64,000 nt of DNA, taken from NCBI GenBank assembly GCA_963715565.1, contig OY970256.1, positions 2,170,001 to 2,234,000 of the forward strand, written 5' to 3'. Position 1 is the first letter of the stretch. Every line of letters begins with the position of its first letter. Positions 31,648-40,211 of the stretch are shown here, in pieces. The translations under genes were made by a program, and so were the position numbers. The DNA is from JACVRN01 sp963715565. GTDB lineage: Bacteria > Acidobacteriota > Blastocatellia > Pyrinomonadales > Pyrinomonadaceae. Below the pieces are notes generated by a model. It saw only the letters and a program-made list of their open reading frames with translations. It searched no databases and had not been told where the DNA came from.

Positions 31648-33684
31648 TCAAATGGTGCTCTTGTTCGACTGTGCTTCGTAGGCTTTGATGATCATTTGGA
31701 CGAGGCGGTGGCGGACGACGTCCTTTTCGGTGAAGTAGACGAATTCGATGCCTTCGACGCCGGAGAGCACGCGCTCGGCTTCTATCAGGCCGCTGCGTTT
31801 GCCCGTGGGCAAATCAATCTGTGTGACGTCGCCCGTAATCACGGCCTTCGAGCCAAAGCCTATGCGCGTCAGAAACATCTTCATCTGCTCGCTCGTGGTG
31901 TTCTGCGCTTCGTCGAGGATGATGAAAGCATCGGAGAGCGTGTTGTGGGTCAGGATGAAATCGTCTGTGACATAGAGCGCGTCGGGCGCTGCCACGCTGA
32001 TGCATTGTGTTTCCTCTGTGCCTTCGGGCTCGATGCTCTTGATGAAACGCATCGGGCGTCCGCCGCCATGCTGGTGATACAGGGCGGCCTTGCGCGTCAG
32101 GCGGAACGGCTCTAAACCTTCCGGCAGGCGTATGTCCATCACGAAAGCATCGTTGCGATAGAGGACTTCTCTGCCATGAGCAAAGCCGGGCTTGCGTCCC
32201 TCTGCCTTGCGCCTCCGCGAGTAGGCCACTCCGCCAAGCGAGCGCACTAAGAAGAGAACGTCATTCTTTAGTTGCTCCGAGGTGGTCGTGTATTGAATGC
32301 GGCATGTGCGGCCTTCCTGTGTGACCGGCCCGCCGTCCGTGTCGAGCAAGCCCTGCAAGACCGCCAGACGAACTTCCGCGCTGTTGTAAAGATAAATTTC
32401 AGGAATAAACTTTGTGGATGAAACTGTCCCGGCAATTTTCAGTTCGCGTAATTTTTGAGTCAACTGATTGTAGAAAGTTTTTCTAACGCCATTGATAACG
32501 GGGACAGTTATTAAGTAATCGAATTTGCTTCTGCGCCGGATTGTTAGCTCCAAATCTGCAAATGCAGAATTCAGAGATGAAATTAATTCATCGTCACCAG
32601 TCGTAAAACTAGGCGACGAATGATCTGAAATACAGCCGTCGCCAAGTAGCAGCCCCAGCACATATGGATCAAGCGTAGTTTGTTGGGACTTCCATTCAAC
32701 CGGCGCGGAGAGCAATGGCAATTCGTAACGGTATTGATGGTGACGGCGCAAGTTGCCTAGCATCTCTTGCGTTTGCAAAATGCGGGGTGGCCTGTTTCGC
32801 CGCTTATCCTCCATCGTTTTCACTTGCCACAGGTGCTCGGCACAGGCGACGACGCTGGCGCCATCGGTCATGGTCAAACGGTAAACGGGCTTCTTGCCTT
32901 GCGGATAAACGCCAAGCACTTCGGTTGGCTTGCCGTCCGAACCGATCACCAGATCACCGACTCGGATGTCACCCATCTTGCGCCAGCCCGTCGGAGTCAT
33001 TAACAAACTGTTCAGCGATTCCGCGCGCCCGCGCATGAAAGCCAGTGGCGCGACTTCTATGACGCGTTTCTCTAAAAGCTTGGTGACGCGCTCGTAGTCG
33101 ATCAAATCAAAGAGCGCGTCGTAGAGGGGGCGCAGGTAGGGGTCGACTTTGTCCTGAAGGTCGCCGGGGAGGAAGCCGAGTTTTTCGCCTGCTTCCACGG
33201 CAGGGCGTGCGAGCACCACGCGGTTGACCTGCTTTTGCATCAGAGCCTGCACGGCCATGGCGACGGCCAGATAGCTCTTGCCGGTTCCGGCGACGCCGAT
33301 GCCGAAGACTATGTCGCGGCTCTGAATGGCTTCGATGTAGCGGCGCTGGGTGGCGGATTTCGGCGCGACCTGCTTTTTGCCCGAAGGGTTAAAACGCGCC
33401 TTGGTGAAATAGTCGCGCAAGCTGTAGGCGCGGTCTTCCGCAATCTGTGCAAAGGCTTCGCGCAGCTCTTTGTCCGTGAAGGTCTTGCCCTCGGAAAAAA
33501 GCTCTGCGAAATCCTCCAAGATGCGCTCGACCGTTTCGACGTCCTTGGGGTCGCCGTCCACGGTCAAGTCCTGCCCGCGTGCGTTGATTCGCACGTCCAG
33601 GAGCGATTCCAGATATTTGATGTTCTGGTCGTGGACGCCAAAAAGCGTCTCCAGTCCGCGCGGTGGAAGCTCTATCTTTTTCAA
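31648..33684 (-). CDS. phoH: PhoH-like ATPase interrupted by an intein
   Basis: The reading frame encodes a PhoH-like protein of 317 residues split by a 361-residue intein (residues 221-581). The N-terminal part has a KH-like segment (LLDVRINARGQDLTVDGDP) and the ATPase core with Walker A GVAGTGKS (130-137), VVLARPAVEAGEKLGFLPGD and APLAFMRGR. The core resumes as TLSDAFIILDEAQNTTSEQM with Walker B, then KAVITGDVTQIDLP. PhoH ATPases are linked to RNA metabolism and usually sit beside ybeY. After splicing the protein would be full length. GGAG is not clear upstream; the ATG start fits the family N terminus. Confidence 0.93.
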   Translation of the reverse strand: MKKIELPPRGLETLFGVHDQNIKYLESLLDVRINARGQDLTVDGDPKDVETVERILEDFAELFSEGKTFTDKELREAFAQIAEDRAYSLRDYFTKARFNPSGKKQVAPKSATQRRYIEAIQSRDIVFGIGVAGTGKSYLAVAMAVQALMQKQVNRVVLARPAVEAGEKLGFLPGDLQDKVDPYLRPLYDALFDLIDYERVTKLLEKRVIEVAPLAFMRGRAESLNSLLMTPTGWRKMGDIRVGDLVIGSDGKPTEVLGVYPQGKKPVYRLTMTDGASVVACAEHLWQVKTMEDKRRNRPPRILQTQEMLGNLRRHHQYRYELPLLSAPVEWKSQQTTLDPYVLGLLLGDGCISDHSSPSFTTGDDELISSLNSAFADLELTIRRRSKFDYLITVPVINGVRKTFYNQLTQKLRELKIAGTVSSTKFIPEIYLYNSAEVRLAVLQGLLDTDGGPVTQEGRTCRIQYTTTSEQLKNDVLFLVRSLGGVAYSRRRKAEGRKPGFAHGREVLYRNDAFVMDIRLPEGLEPFRLTRKAALYHQHGGGRPMRFIKSIEPEGTEETQCISVAAPDALYVTDDFILTHNTLSDAFIILDEAQNTTSEQMKMFLTRIGFGSKAVITGDVTQIDLPTGKRSGLIEAERVLSGVEGIEFVYFTEKDVVRHRLVQMIIKAYEAQSNKSTI
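31942..33024 (-). other. Intein within PhoH (class 3 features, LAGLIDADG endonuclease)
   Basis: Residues 221-581 interrupt the conserved FMRGR/TLSDAFIILDEAQ motif. The first intein residue is Ala rather than Cys or Ser. Splicing block A is TPTGWRKMGDIRVGDLVIG; block B is ACAEHLW with His284 and Trp286. Block F/G is TQCISVAAPDALYVTDDFIL ending in THN, with Cys561, Thr579 and Asn581. The Trp-Cys-Thr set and lack of an N-terminal nucleophile define class 3 inteins. Two LAGLIDADG motifs, LGLLLGDG (343-350) and LQGLLDTDG (443-451), show an apparently intact homing endonuclease. The first extein residue after the intein is Thr. Confidence 0.9.
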
Positions 33685-33865
33685 CAGTTAAAGCAGTCTC
33701 CTTGCTGTTTGTAGAGGCCCTTGGGGACAAAACAGGGGTTCCGGGAGGGAGGTAATTGCGGGCGTCTTTCGCATACTCTTATGAGAGGGCAAGCTACTAC
33801 AGCCTGAGCGCGGGTGTCAATTCGTTTCGCACACAAAAGAGGCCGCCAGAGAGGCCGTGCGCGCC

Positions 33866-33894
33866 TTGACACATGCGGAGCGAGTCCCTATACT
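33866..33894 (+). promoter_or_regulatory. Sigma70-type promoter for rpsT
   Basis: TTGACA (33866-33871) and TATACT (33889-33894) are separated by exactly 17 bases. The site lies 78 bases upstream of the rpsT start codon and is the cleanest housekeeping promoter I see in the window. Confidence 0.8.
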
Positions 33895-33971
33895 TTGTCG
33901 CTTGTGCTTGCCGTCAAATTCTGAACTGAGCAGGCCGGAAACATTCAAGACCGAGGACGGAGATTTTCGTA

Positions 33972-34241
33972 ATGCCTAATCATAAGTCAGCAGAAAAGCG
34001 CGTGCGACAGAACGAGAAACGCCGCGACATCAACCGCAGCAATCGCACAGCCCTGCGTACCTCTATCAAGAAGCTGCGAGCCGCGCTCGCAGGCAATGAT
34101 AAAGAGGCCGCGACGCAGCTTCTGCCCGAGACCATTTCCAAGATTGACAAGGCCATACAGAAGGGCGTCTTGCATCGCAATGCGGCGGCGCGCTTCAAAT
34201 CGAGGCTGACAACGCGCGTCAATCAGGCAAACACCAAGTAA
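33972..34241 (+). CDS. rpsT: 30S ribosomal protein S20
   Basis: An 89-residue, very basic protein starting MPNHKSAEKRVRQNEKRRDI and containing NRTALRTSIKKLRAAL and GVLHRNAAARFKSRLT, the S20 signature. It binds the 5' and 3' minor domains of 16S rRNA early in 30S assembly. GGAG lies before the ATG. It is a single-gene transcription unit with a strong promoter upstream and a terminator 27 bases after the stop. Length is normal. Confidence 0.97.
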   Translation: MPNHKSAEKRVRQNEKRRDINRSNRTALRTSIKKLRAALAGNDKEAATQLLPETISKIDKAIQKGVLHRNAAARFKSRLTTRVNQANTK

Positions 34242-34268
34242 AGACCTTTCATCAACAATTTCCGATAC

Positions 34269-34309
34269 GGCGAGGCCGGCTGGTTCATCCCAGCCGGCCT
34301 CGCCTTTTT
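34269..34309 (+). terminator. Rho-independent terminator of rpsT
   Basis: GGCGAGGCCGGCTGG pairs perfectly with CCAGCCGGCCTCGCC (15-bp stem, short loop), followed by TTTTT. Confidence 0.93.
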
Positions 34310-34357
34310 ACTTGCGGCTTCGCACAGAAGTCGCGTACAAAAGCGAGGACTAAAATT

Positions 34358-34786
34358 ATGGACGAACAGGAGCTTGACTACACGAGCGATGCGGAGATTC
34401 GCGCCCTCGCAGAAGGGTTTGAATCCTGCACGCTTCATGACTTCAGCCACCGTGAGCATCTGGCGGTGGCCGTCTGGTATCTCTCGCGCATGACGGAAGA
34501 GGAAGCGCTTGCACGAATGCGCGCGGGCCTCCAACGCTTTCTGGCGCATCACGGCGAAGACCCGCAAAAGTACAACGAGACCATCACACAATTCTGGTTC
34601 AAACGCCTGCGCGCCCTGCTCGACAAAACGGACGCCAACCGCCCTCTAGCCGAAAGAGCCAACGAAGCCATCAAAGCCGCTGGCTCATCCAAACTCGTCT
34701 TTGATTACTACACCCGCGAACGAGTCTTCTCCGACGAAGCCAGGAACGCATGGGTCGAGCCGGACCTGAAAAGCAGTGACAAGTGA
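34358..34786 (+). CDS. Conserved-looking hypothetical protein
   Basis: A 142-residue acidic, mostly helical protein. It includes CTLHDFSHREHLAVAVWYLS with three His residues that could form a metal site, then EEALARMRAGLQRFLAHHGE and NETITQFWFKRLRALL. I do not recognise the family. There is no signal peptide. The last codons (LKSSDK) and the TGA are formed by hairpin H5, so the C terminus reads into the repeat. Confidence 0.7.
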   Translation: MDEQELDYTSDAEIRALAEGFESCTLHDFSHREHLAVAVWYLSRMTEEEALARMRAGLQRFLAHHGEDPQKYNETITQFWFKRLRALLDKTDANRPLAERANEAIKAAGSSKLVFDYYTRERVFSDEARNAWVEPDLKSSDK

Positions 34787-34849
34787 CGAGTGACAAGTTA
34801 AATCAGCTTCTTGCTTGTCACTTGTCACTCGTCACTTGTCACTGCTTTT
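34769..34849. repeat. Heptamer hairpin H5 (AGTGACA units)
   Basis: A perfect 29-bp inverted repeat (34769-34797 against 34821-34849) of 7-mers AGTGACA, AGTGACG, AGTGACA. The right arm has one extra heptamer (34814-34820) without a partner. It fills the space between two convergent genes and overlaps both stop codons. Confidence 0.95.
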
Positions 34850-35864
34850 ACGCCGTCAGCTCGCAGACGAGCATTTCCAGTTGGAGGCGTGCGCCTGCGG
34901 GGCCGCCGCCGCCGATGGAGCTTTTGATGGCGAGGTCTGCCGCCGCGATTCTGTTGATATGACCGGAGAGGGAGTGTGTGTCGGTGCGGCGCGCGGTGGC
35001 TAGAAAATCCTCGCGCTTGGAGAATGGCATGGCGACGGTGCGAAAGACCTCTTCGCGCGATGCGCCGCGCGCCATCAGCTCTTTCGCCAGCGCCAGACGG
35101 TGAAAGTTGCCCGCGATAAGTCCTATCAGCATCACTGGCTCCGCGCCGTCGTCCAGCAGGCGATAGAGAATCTCCAGCGCGCGTTTGCGGTTGCGACCTA
35201 TGAGGTGGTCCGTCAGCTCAAAATTCGACAGCTCGCGCGAGCGCCCGACGAGCGTTTCGACCATCTCCATAGTGATAAAGCCTGTGTCTATCGCGGCGGT
35301 TGCCAGCTTGTCCAGCTCCATCGTCAGCACACGCACGCTCTTTCCTGCGAGCGCCACGATGTGATGCAGCGTGCGCTCGTCCGTCGTGACCTTGAGCTTC
35401 TTCAAATAGTCTTTGGCCCACGCGGCCAGCTCCACATCCGCAAGCTCTGCAAACTCCACGCTCGCGCAGGCGTCCATCAATGTCTTGGTCAGCTTGCGGC
35501 GCTTGTCCAAATCGTCCGCGAGGAAGATGACGACCGAACTCTCGACCGGCCTCGCTAGATAACGCAGGAGCGCGCCCTCGTCCGCTTCTTTGAGCTTCGC
35601 GAAATCCGTGACGCGCACCACGCGCCGCGCAGACATCATGGGCAACTGTTCTGCGGCGGCAATCGCGTGCTGCACATCCGCGCTCAACAGACTAAAGCTT
35701 GAATCGTTGAACTCGCGCAGGGCAGAGTCCTTCAAGGCCGTTTCTGTAATCGCACGTGCCGCGCGGTTGCGCAGGTAGTCCTCCGGGCCGAAGAGAAGAT
35801 AGAGCGGCTCAATCTTTCCGGCCTTGAGAGCCTTGTGAAGCTCCTGGCGAGTGAGCGCGCTCAT
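34848..35864 (-). CDS. holA: DNA polymerase III delta subunit
   Basis: A 338-residue clamp-loader subunit: EPLYLLFGPEDYLRNRAARA near the N terminus, VVRVTDFAKLKEADEGALLRYLA, VVIFLADDLDKRRKLTKTL, and the C-terminal helical collar segment RELSNFELTDHLIGRNRKRA with LIGLIAGNFHRL. This is HolA, the delta subunit that opens the beta clamp during loading. It overlaps lptE by four bases (ATGA), a common bacterial pairing. The stop codon coincides with the end of hairpin H5. Confidence 0.93.
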   Translation of the reverse strand: MSALTRQELHKALKAGKIEPLYLLFGPEDYLRNRAARAITETALKDSALREFNDSSFSLLSADVQHAIAAAEQLPMMSARRVVRVTDFAKLKEADEGALLRYLARPVESSVVIFLADDLDKRRKLTKTLMDACASVEFAELADVELAAWAKDYLKKLKVTTDERTLHHIVALAGKSVRVLTMELDKLATAAIDTGFITMEMVETLVGRSRELSNFELTDHLIGRNRKRALEILYRLLDDGAEPVMLIGLIAGNFHRLALAKELMARGASREEVFRTVAMPFSKREDFLATARRTDTHSLSGHINRIAAADLAIKSSIGGGGPAGARLQLEMLVCELTA

Positions 35865-36415
35865 TTTTCGTCGTTGACCCCGAAGCCGTTGACTAAAGTG
35901 GAGACGATTGATTCGGCGAAGCTGCGCGCCATGCGCTGCACGGCGGGGTCTTCTTCGTTAAAGAAGGTGCGCGGGTCGTTGGCAAACTCGAACTCGCCGC
36001 GAAAGACGAAGTTCTGGTTATCGTAAAGCACGCGGTTCTCCGTCTGGTCGCGCACGGTGACGGCGGCGCGAATCTCCACCTCGAAGATACGCGCACGGCC
36101 CTTGTCGTCAAGCAGCACGCCCGAGAAAGTGAAGCTCTTAATAACGCCGTCAATCACAGCGTCCGCGCCCTCGCGCGAGCCCTGCACACGCAAGCCCCTT
36201 CCTTTGCGCACAATCTCGTTGATGACCGCATCCGTAAAACGAGATTCGACCTTGAAGCGCAGTGATTCGTTTTGAAAAGCGGGTACGGCGATGGTCTTGA
36301 TACGCGACGGCAACTGGCTTTTCGTCACAGGCTTGTAGCATTCCGTAAAGCCCGAGACGGCGACGAGCATTGTGAGAAGCGCGACGGCGCGCACGGCTTT
36401 GAGCGTGATTTTCAT
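35861..36415 (-). CDS. lptE: LPS-assembly lipoprotein LptE
   Basis: A 184-residue lipoprotein: signal segment VALLTMLVAVSGFTEC with Cys at about residue 27, then the LptE/RlpB fold with IKTIAVPAFQNESLRFKVES, RFTDAVINEIVRKGRGLRV and GVIKSFTFSGVLLDDKG. LptE plugs the LptD barrel in the outer membrane and helps insert LPS, so the organism is diderm. Upstream of holA in the same operon. Confidence 0.85.
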   Translation of the reverse strand: MKITLKAVRAVALLTMLVAVSGFTECYKPVTKSQLPSRIKTIAVPAFQNESLRFKVESRFTDAVINEIVRKGRGLRVQGSREGADAVIDGVIKSFTFSGVLLDDKGRARIFEVEIRAAVTVRDQTENRVLYDNQNFVFRGEFEFANDPRTFFNEEDPAVQRMARSFAESIVSTLVNGFGVNDEK

Positions 36416-36501
36416 GATTAAGGTTTCCGCGAAAGTAGTTTTGTTGGCCTTCGGGATTCTCTCGCAAGAGAGTCAATCAGGCAAGCCGGGAGCTATTTTT
36501 T

Positions 36502-37356
36502 TTACGCGAATCGTTTCAAGGCATCTGCCACGCGCACGGTCTCTACGGCGGCGCGCACGTCGTGTACGCGAACAATGTGCGCGCCGCGCAGCACTGCCGC
36601 CGTGACCGAAGCCATCGTTCCGTGTATGCGCTTGTTGATGGGTGCGCCGCCGAGCAAGTGGCCTATGAAAGACTTACGCGACGTGCCTACGAGTAGAGGG
36701 AATTCCGGGAACTCGCTTGCCAGCTTGTCTAGCCTGGCAATCAATTCCATGTTCTGCTCCTTGGTCTTGCTGAAGCCTATGCCGGGGTCGAGCACTATCT
36801 TGTCGTGCTTGACGCCGCGCCGTGTGGCCTCCTCGATGCCGCGCCGCCAGTCGCCCGCGACCTCCCTGAGGATGTCTTCGACAGGCTCCTGCTCGTGCAT
36901 CGTCTCGAAGCTGCCGCGCGAATGCATGAGAATCATCCCCGCCTCGTAACTTGCCGCCACGTCCGCGATGTCGGGGTCGAAGCGCAAGCCGGAAATGTCG
37001 TTGACGATTTCGACCCCGGCGTGGAGCGCGACGCGCGCCACCTCGGCCTTGGTCGTATCAATCGAGTAAGGAACTTTGCTGTTAAAAATTATCATCGCGT
37101 TGAGAAACTTCTCGACGCGCCGAATCTCGTCCTCTTCCGAGACGGGACTTGCTCCGGGCCGCGTGGACTCGCCGCCGATGTCTATGATGTCCACGCCGTT
37201 TTCAATCATCTGTTCGGCATTAGCCCAGGCGCGCTTGCGCGTGAACCATCTGCCCCCCTGACTGAAACTGTCGGGCGTGAGGTTGATGATGCCCATGACA
37301 AGCGTTCGCTTGCCTATAGCCAGCGTGTGCCGCGGAAGTTTCCATTCACGAATCAT
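36502..37356 (-). CDS. folP: Dihydropteroate synthase
   Basis: A 284-residue TIM barrel with MGIINLTPDSFSQGG, IIDIGGESTRPGA, SIDTTKAEVARVAL, VNDISGL, KIVLDPGIGFSKT and LVGTSRKSFIG, all FolP hallmarks. It condenses p-aminobenzoate with dihydropterin pyrophosphate in folate synthesis and is the sulfonamide target. It follows ftsH in the tilS-hpt-ftsH-folP order, common in bacteria. Hairpin H6 lies in the gap after ftsH. Confidence 0.96.
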   Translation of the reverse strand: MIREWKLPRHTLAIGKRTLVMGIINLTPDSFSQGGRWFTRKRAWANAEQMIENGVDIIDIGGESTRPGASPVSEEDEIRRVEKFLNAMIIFNSKVPYSIDTTKAEVARVALHAGVEIVNDISGLRFDPDIADVAASYEAGMILMHSRGSFETMHEQEPVEDILREVAGDWRRGIEEATRRGVKHDKIVLDPGIGFSKTKEQNMELIARLDKLASEFPEFPLLVGTSRKSFIGHLLGGAPINKRIHGTMASVTAAVLRGAHIVRVHDVRAAVETVRVADALKRFA

Positions 37357-37378
37357 AAAAAGATAAAGCGCAGAGGTT

Positions 37379-37439
37379 GAAAAGGAAAAGGGAAAGAGGT
37401 TTAATCCCCTTTCCCTTTTTACCGTTTTCCCTTTTACCC
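37379..37439. repeat. Heptamer hairpin H6 (AAAAGGG units)
   Basis: Left arm GAAAAGGAAAAGGGAAAG; right arm CTTTCCCTTTTTACC followed by a second GTTTTCCCTTTT. Low-complexity units of 6-7 bases on each arm, pairing over about 11-16 bp. It lies inside the ftsH-folP gap, so is probably not a full terminator. Confidence 0.7.
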
Positions 37440-37446
37440 GCCCGGG

Positions 37447-39366
37447 CTATGCCGTCGCCGGGTTGCTGCCCGTGATGGGCGGCAGAATCGGCTTGAGCGG
37501 TGTCGAAGCAGGTTCTTTCAACTGCGGTCGCTCGTCGTCATTGCGCGGCGGCTGCTCGTCATCAAGCGGGAGCCCTGCGACGATGCGGCGAATCTGCACG
37601 CTGTCCAGCGTCTCGCGCTCAAGCAAAGCCTCGGAGAGCCGGACCATCACGTCGCGGTTCTCTTCGATGATGCGCTTGGCGCGCTCGTACTGGTCGGAGA
37701 CGATTTTCTTGACCTCCTGGTCAATGCGAATCGCCGTGTCTTCCGAGAAGTCGCGATGCTGCGCTATCTCGCGGCCAAGGAAAATCTGCTCCTCCTTCTT
37801 GCCAAAGGTGAGCGGCCCTAAATCCGACATGCCGTACTCGCAAACCATCGCGCGTGCGATTTCCGTCGCGCGCTCGATGTCGTTCGACGCACCCGTCGTG
37901 ATGCTGCCCAAGAAACTGTCTTCGGCGATGCGTCCACCCATGAGGATGGAAATCTGGCCCAACAGATAATCCTTGGTGTAGTTGTGACGGTCGCCTTCGG
38001 GCAACTGCTGCGTTACGCCCAGGGCCATCCCGCGCGGGATAATCGTCACCTTGTGAACAGGGTCTGCGTTCGGGACTTTCAAGCCGACGAGCGTGTGGCC
38101 CGCCTCGTGATAAGCCGTGACGCGTTTCTCTTCATTAGAGATGACCATGCTCTTGCGCTCGGCTCCCATCAAGACCTTGTCCTTAGCCAACTCGAAGTCC
38201 GTCATCATGACGATCTTCTTGTTGTAACGGGCGGCGTTGAGCGCCGCTTCGTTGACGAGGTTGGCGAGGTCCGCGCCGGTAAAGCCCGGAGTGCCGCGCG
38301 CAATCACGCTGATGTCCACGTCTTCGCCCAGTGGAATCTTGCGCGTGTGGACTTTAAGAATGCCTTCGCGCCCGCGCACGTCCGGACGGGAAACGACTAC
38401 GCGGCGGTCAAAGCGTCCCGGTCGAAGCAAAGCAGGGTCGAGCACGTCCGGGCGGTTCGTAGAGGCTATCAGAATCACGCCGTCGTTCGACTCAAAGCCG
38501 TCCATCTCGACGAGCAACTGGTTAAGGGTCTGCTCGCGCTCGTCGTGGCCGCCGCCAAGTCCTGCGCCACGATGACGTCCAACAGCATCGATTTCATCAA
38601 TGAAGATGATGCAGGGAGCGTTCTTCTTGCCTTGCTCGAAGAGGTCGCGGACGCGCGATGCGCCGACGCCGACGAACATCTCCACAAAGTCGGAACCGGA
38701 AATCGAGAAGAACGGGACGTTGGCCTCGCCCGCGATGGCGCGTGCAAGCAACGTCTTACCCGTTCCCGGCGGTCCCATCATCAGGACACCTTTCGGAATA
38801 CGCCCGCCGAGCTTTTGAAACTTCTGCGGTTCTTTTAAAAATTCTATGATTTCCTGTAGCTCTTCCTTGGCCTCTTCGACGCCCGCCACGTCCTTGAACG
38901 TGACGCGCTTCTGCTGGTTATTCAAGAGCTTCGCGCGGCTTTTGCCAAAGCTCAGAGCCTTGTTGCCGCCCGACTGCATCTGCCGCAGCATGAAAATCCA
39001 GAAGCCTATCAAGAGCAGAAACGGAGCCCACGTTATCAGCGCGGTCCAAAAGAGGTTGCTGCCGCTCGACTCGTTCTTGGTCGTGATCTTCTTCTCCGCG
39101 CCCAGAGTCAGCAAACGGTCTTTGGTCTGGTCGTTGTTACCGTCAATCGGCATGTACCACTTCTGGCCGTTCGAGTCGGTGACGTCAACTTGCGATTGCT
39201 TGACGGTCATCTCCTTGATCGAGCCCTCTTGAATCTTGGCGATCACTTCATTGTAGGGCAACTCCTTGGCGGCGTTGCCCTGTGTGCCGCCGAAGACGCG
39301 GTAGAGCAGAAGCGCTCCGATGACGATGAATAACCAGAAAATAATTTGTCTAGCCGTAGAACTCAA
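37447..39366 (-). CDS. ftsH: ATP-dependent zinc metalloprotease FtsH
   Basis: I place the start at TTG 39366, which gives SSTARQIIFWLFIVIGALLL and follows GGAGG; the frame is open eight codons further. Two membrane helices flank a short periplasmic domain. The AAA+ domain follows (GPPGTGKTLLARAIAGEA, FIDEIDAVGRHRGAG, RPGRFDRRVVVSRPD), then the M41 protease with HEAGH (His420, Glu421, His424). It degrades membrane and regulatory proteins. Full length. The 224-base gap upstream, before hpt, contains nothing I can name. Confidence 0.96.
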   Translation of the reverse strand: MSSTARQIIFWLFIVIGALLLYRVFGGTQGNAAKELPYNEVIAKIQEGSIKEMTVKQSQVDVTDSNGQKWYMPIDGNNDQTKDRLLTLGAEKKITTKNESSGSNLFWTALITWAPFLLLIGFWIFMLRQMQSGGNKALSFGKSRAKLLNNQQKRVTFKDVAGVEEAKEELQEIIEFLKEPQKFQKLGGRIPKGVLMMGPPGTGKTLLARAIAGEANVPFFSISGSDFVEMFVGVGASRVRDLFEQGKKNAPCIIFIDEIDAVGRHRGAGLGGGHDEREQTLNQLLVEMDGFESNDGVILIASTNRPDVLDPALLRPGRFDRRVVVSRPDVRGREGILKVHTRKIPLGEDVDISVIARGTPGFTGADLANLVNEAALNAARYNKKIVMMTDFELAKDKVLMGAERKSMVISNEEKRVTAYHEAGHTLVGLKVPNADPVHKVTIIPRGMALGVTQQLPEGDRHNYTKDYLLGQISILMGGRIAEDSFLGSITTGASNDIERATEIARAMVCEYGMSDLGPLTFGKKEEQIFLGREIAQHRDFSEDTAIRIDQEVKKIVSDQYERAKRIIEENRDVMVRLSEALLERETLDSVQIRRIVAGLPLDDEQPPRNDDERPQLKEPASTPLKPILPPITGSNPATA

Positions 39367-39590
39367 AATTTTTCTTGCCTCCGGTACCAATCATACAGTA
39401 ATTGGCTCCCATTTGTCGCTCTCCGTAAAGCCTTCGTCTTTTCCCCCGTGTTTGCCGAACCGGAGAGCTTGCCCCTATTTAAGTCCGGCAAAACCGCGTC
39501 TTTTTGGATGCCCTGCCCCACGGGTTCGTTGTGCCCCGATTACCTCTCGAAAGCTTACGAAAACAGTGGCGCTTTCGTTGCAAAATCGGC

Positions 39591-40109
39591 CTACGAGCCC
39601 TCGCGCGCGAAAGTCGCTAAATAAGGCAACTCGCGAAAACGGTCCTGAAAACCCAGCCCGTAGCCGAAAACATAGTCGGCATCGGTTTCCACTACGCTCC
39701 AGTCGGGTTGAAGCTCCACGCGCCGCCCGCGCGGCTTATCCACCAGCACGCACAGGCGAACAGAGCGCACGCCGCGCCCGTCCAACTGCTTCATCAAATA
39801 CTCCTGCGTCACGCCCGTTTCCAGCACGGCTCCCACAAGCAATACGTCGCGGTCCGTGAGATCGGTTTGTGTCGTAAAGGAGATGTCCTCAATTCCTGCC
39901 AGACGGTGGTGGTCGTAGCGCAGGAAGGATGTGCGGACGGGCTGACGAAAGGAGCGCAGCAGATCCGAGAGAAACATAAACGAATCTTCCTGCACGCAGA
40001 GGACTGTAAATTCGCGGCCCTCGTAGGCGCGCGTGATTTCATCTGCGAGCGCGTCAATCCGCTCGGCAATCCGACTTGCGCCTGCCACTTCTACTATTGC
40101 ATCACTCAT
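39591..40109 (-). CDS. hpt: Hypoxanthine phosphoribosyltransferase
   Basis: About 172 residues. FTVLCVQEDSFMFLSDLLRS at the N terminus, DLTDRDVLLVGAVLETGVTQ at the PRPP-binding loop, and PDWSVVETDADYVFGYGLGF near the end give a 6-oxopurine PRTase of the Hpt type. The PRPP loop is usually VLIVEDIIDTG(L/K)T; here it reads VLLVGAVLETGVT, with the two acidic residues changed to Gly-Ala. That is unusual and may affect activity. Placement between tilS and ftsH supports the call. ATG 40109 preferred over GTG 40115. Confidence 0.82.
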   Translation of the reverse strand: MSDAIVEVAGASRIAERIDALADEITRAYEGREFTVLCVQEDSFMFLSDLLRSFRQPVRTSFLRYDHHRLAGIEDISFTTQTDLTDRDVLLVGAVLETGVTQEYLMKQLDGRGVRSVRLCVLVDKPRGRRVELQPDWSVVETDADYVFGYGLGFQDRFRELPYLATFAREGS

Positions 40110-40211
40110 CGTCACACTCGACAGGCCCGCACGCCTGAATCTTGGGCCAACAAAACCTTAGGACCGCTCGCGCTCATAAAAAGAGGGCAAGCGGCCCTGC
40201 TAAAATTGATT

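Noticed and set aside
29244..33684. Retron or diversity-generating retroelement near the NACHT gene and the array
   Set aside because: No reverse transcriptase frame, template/variable repeat pair or msr-msd-like structure is visible.
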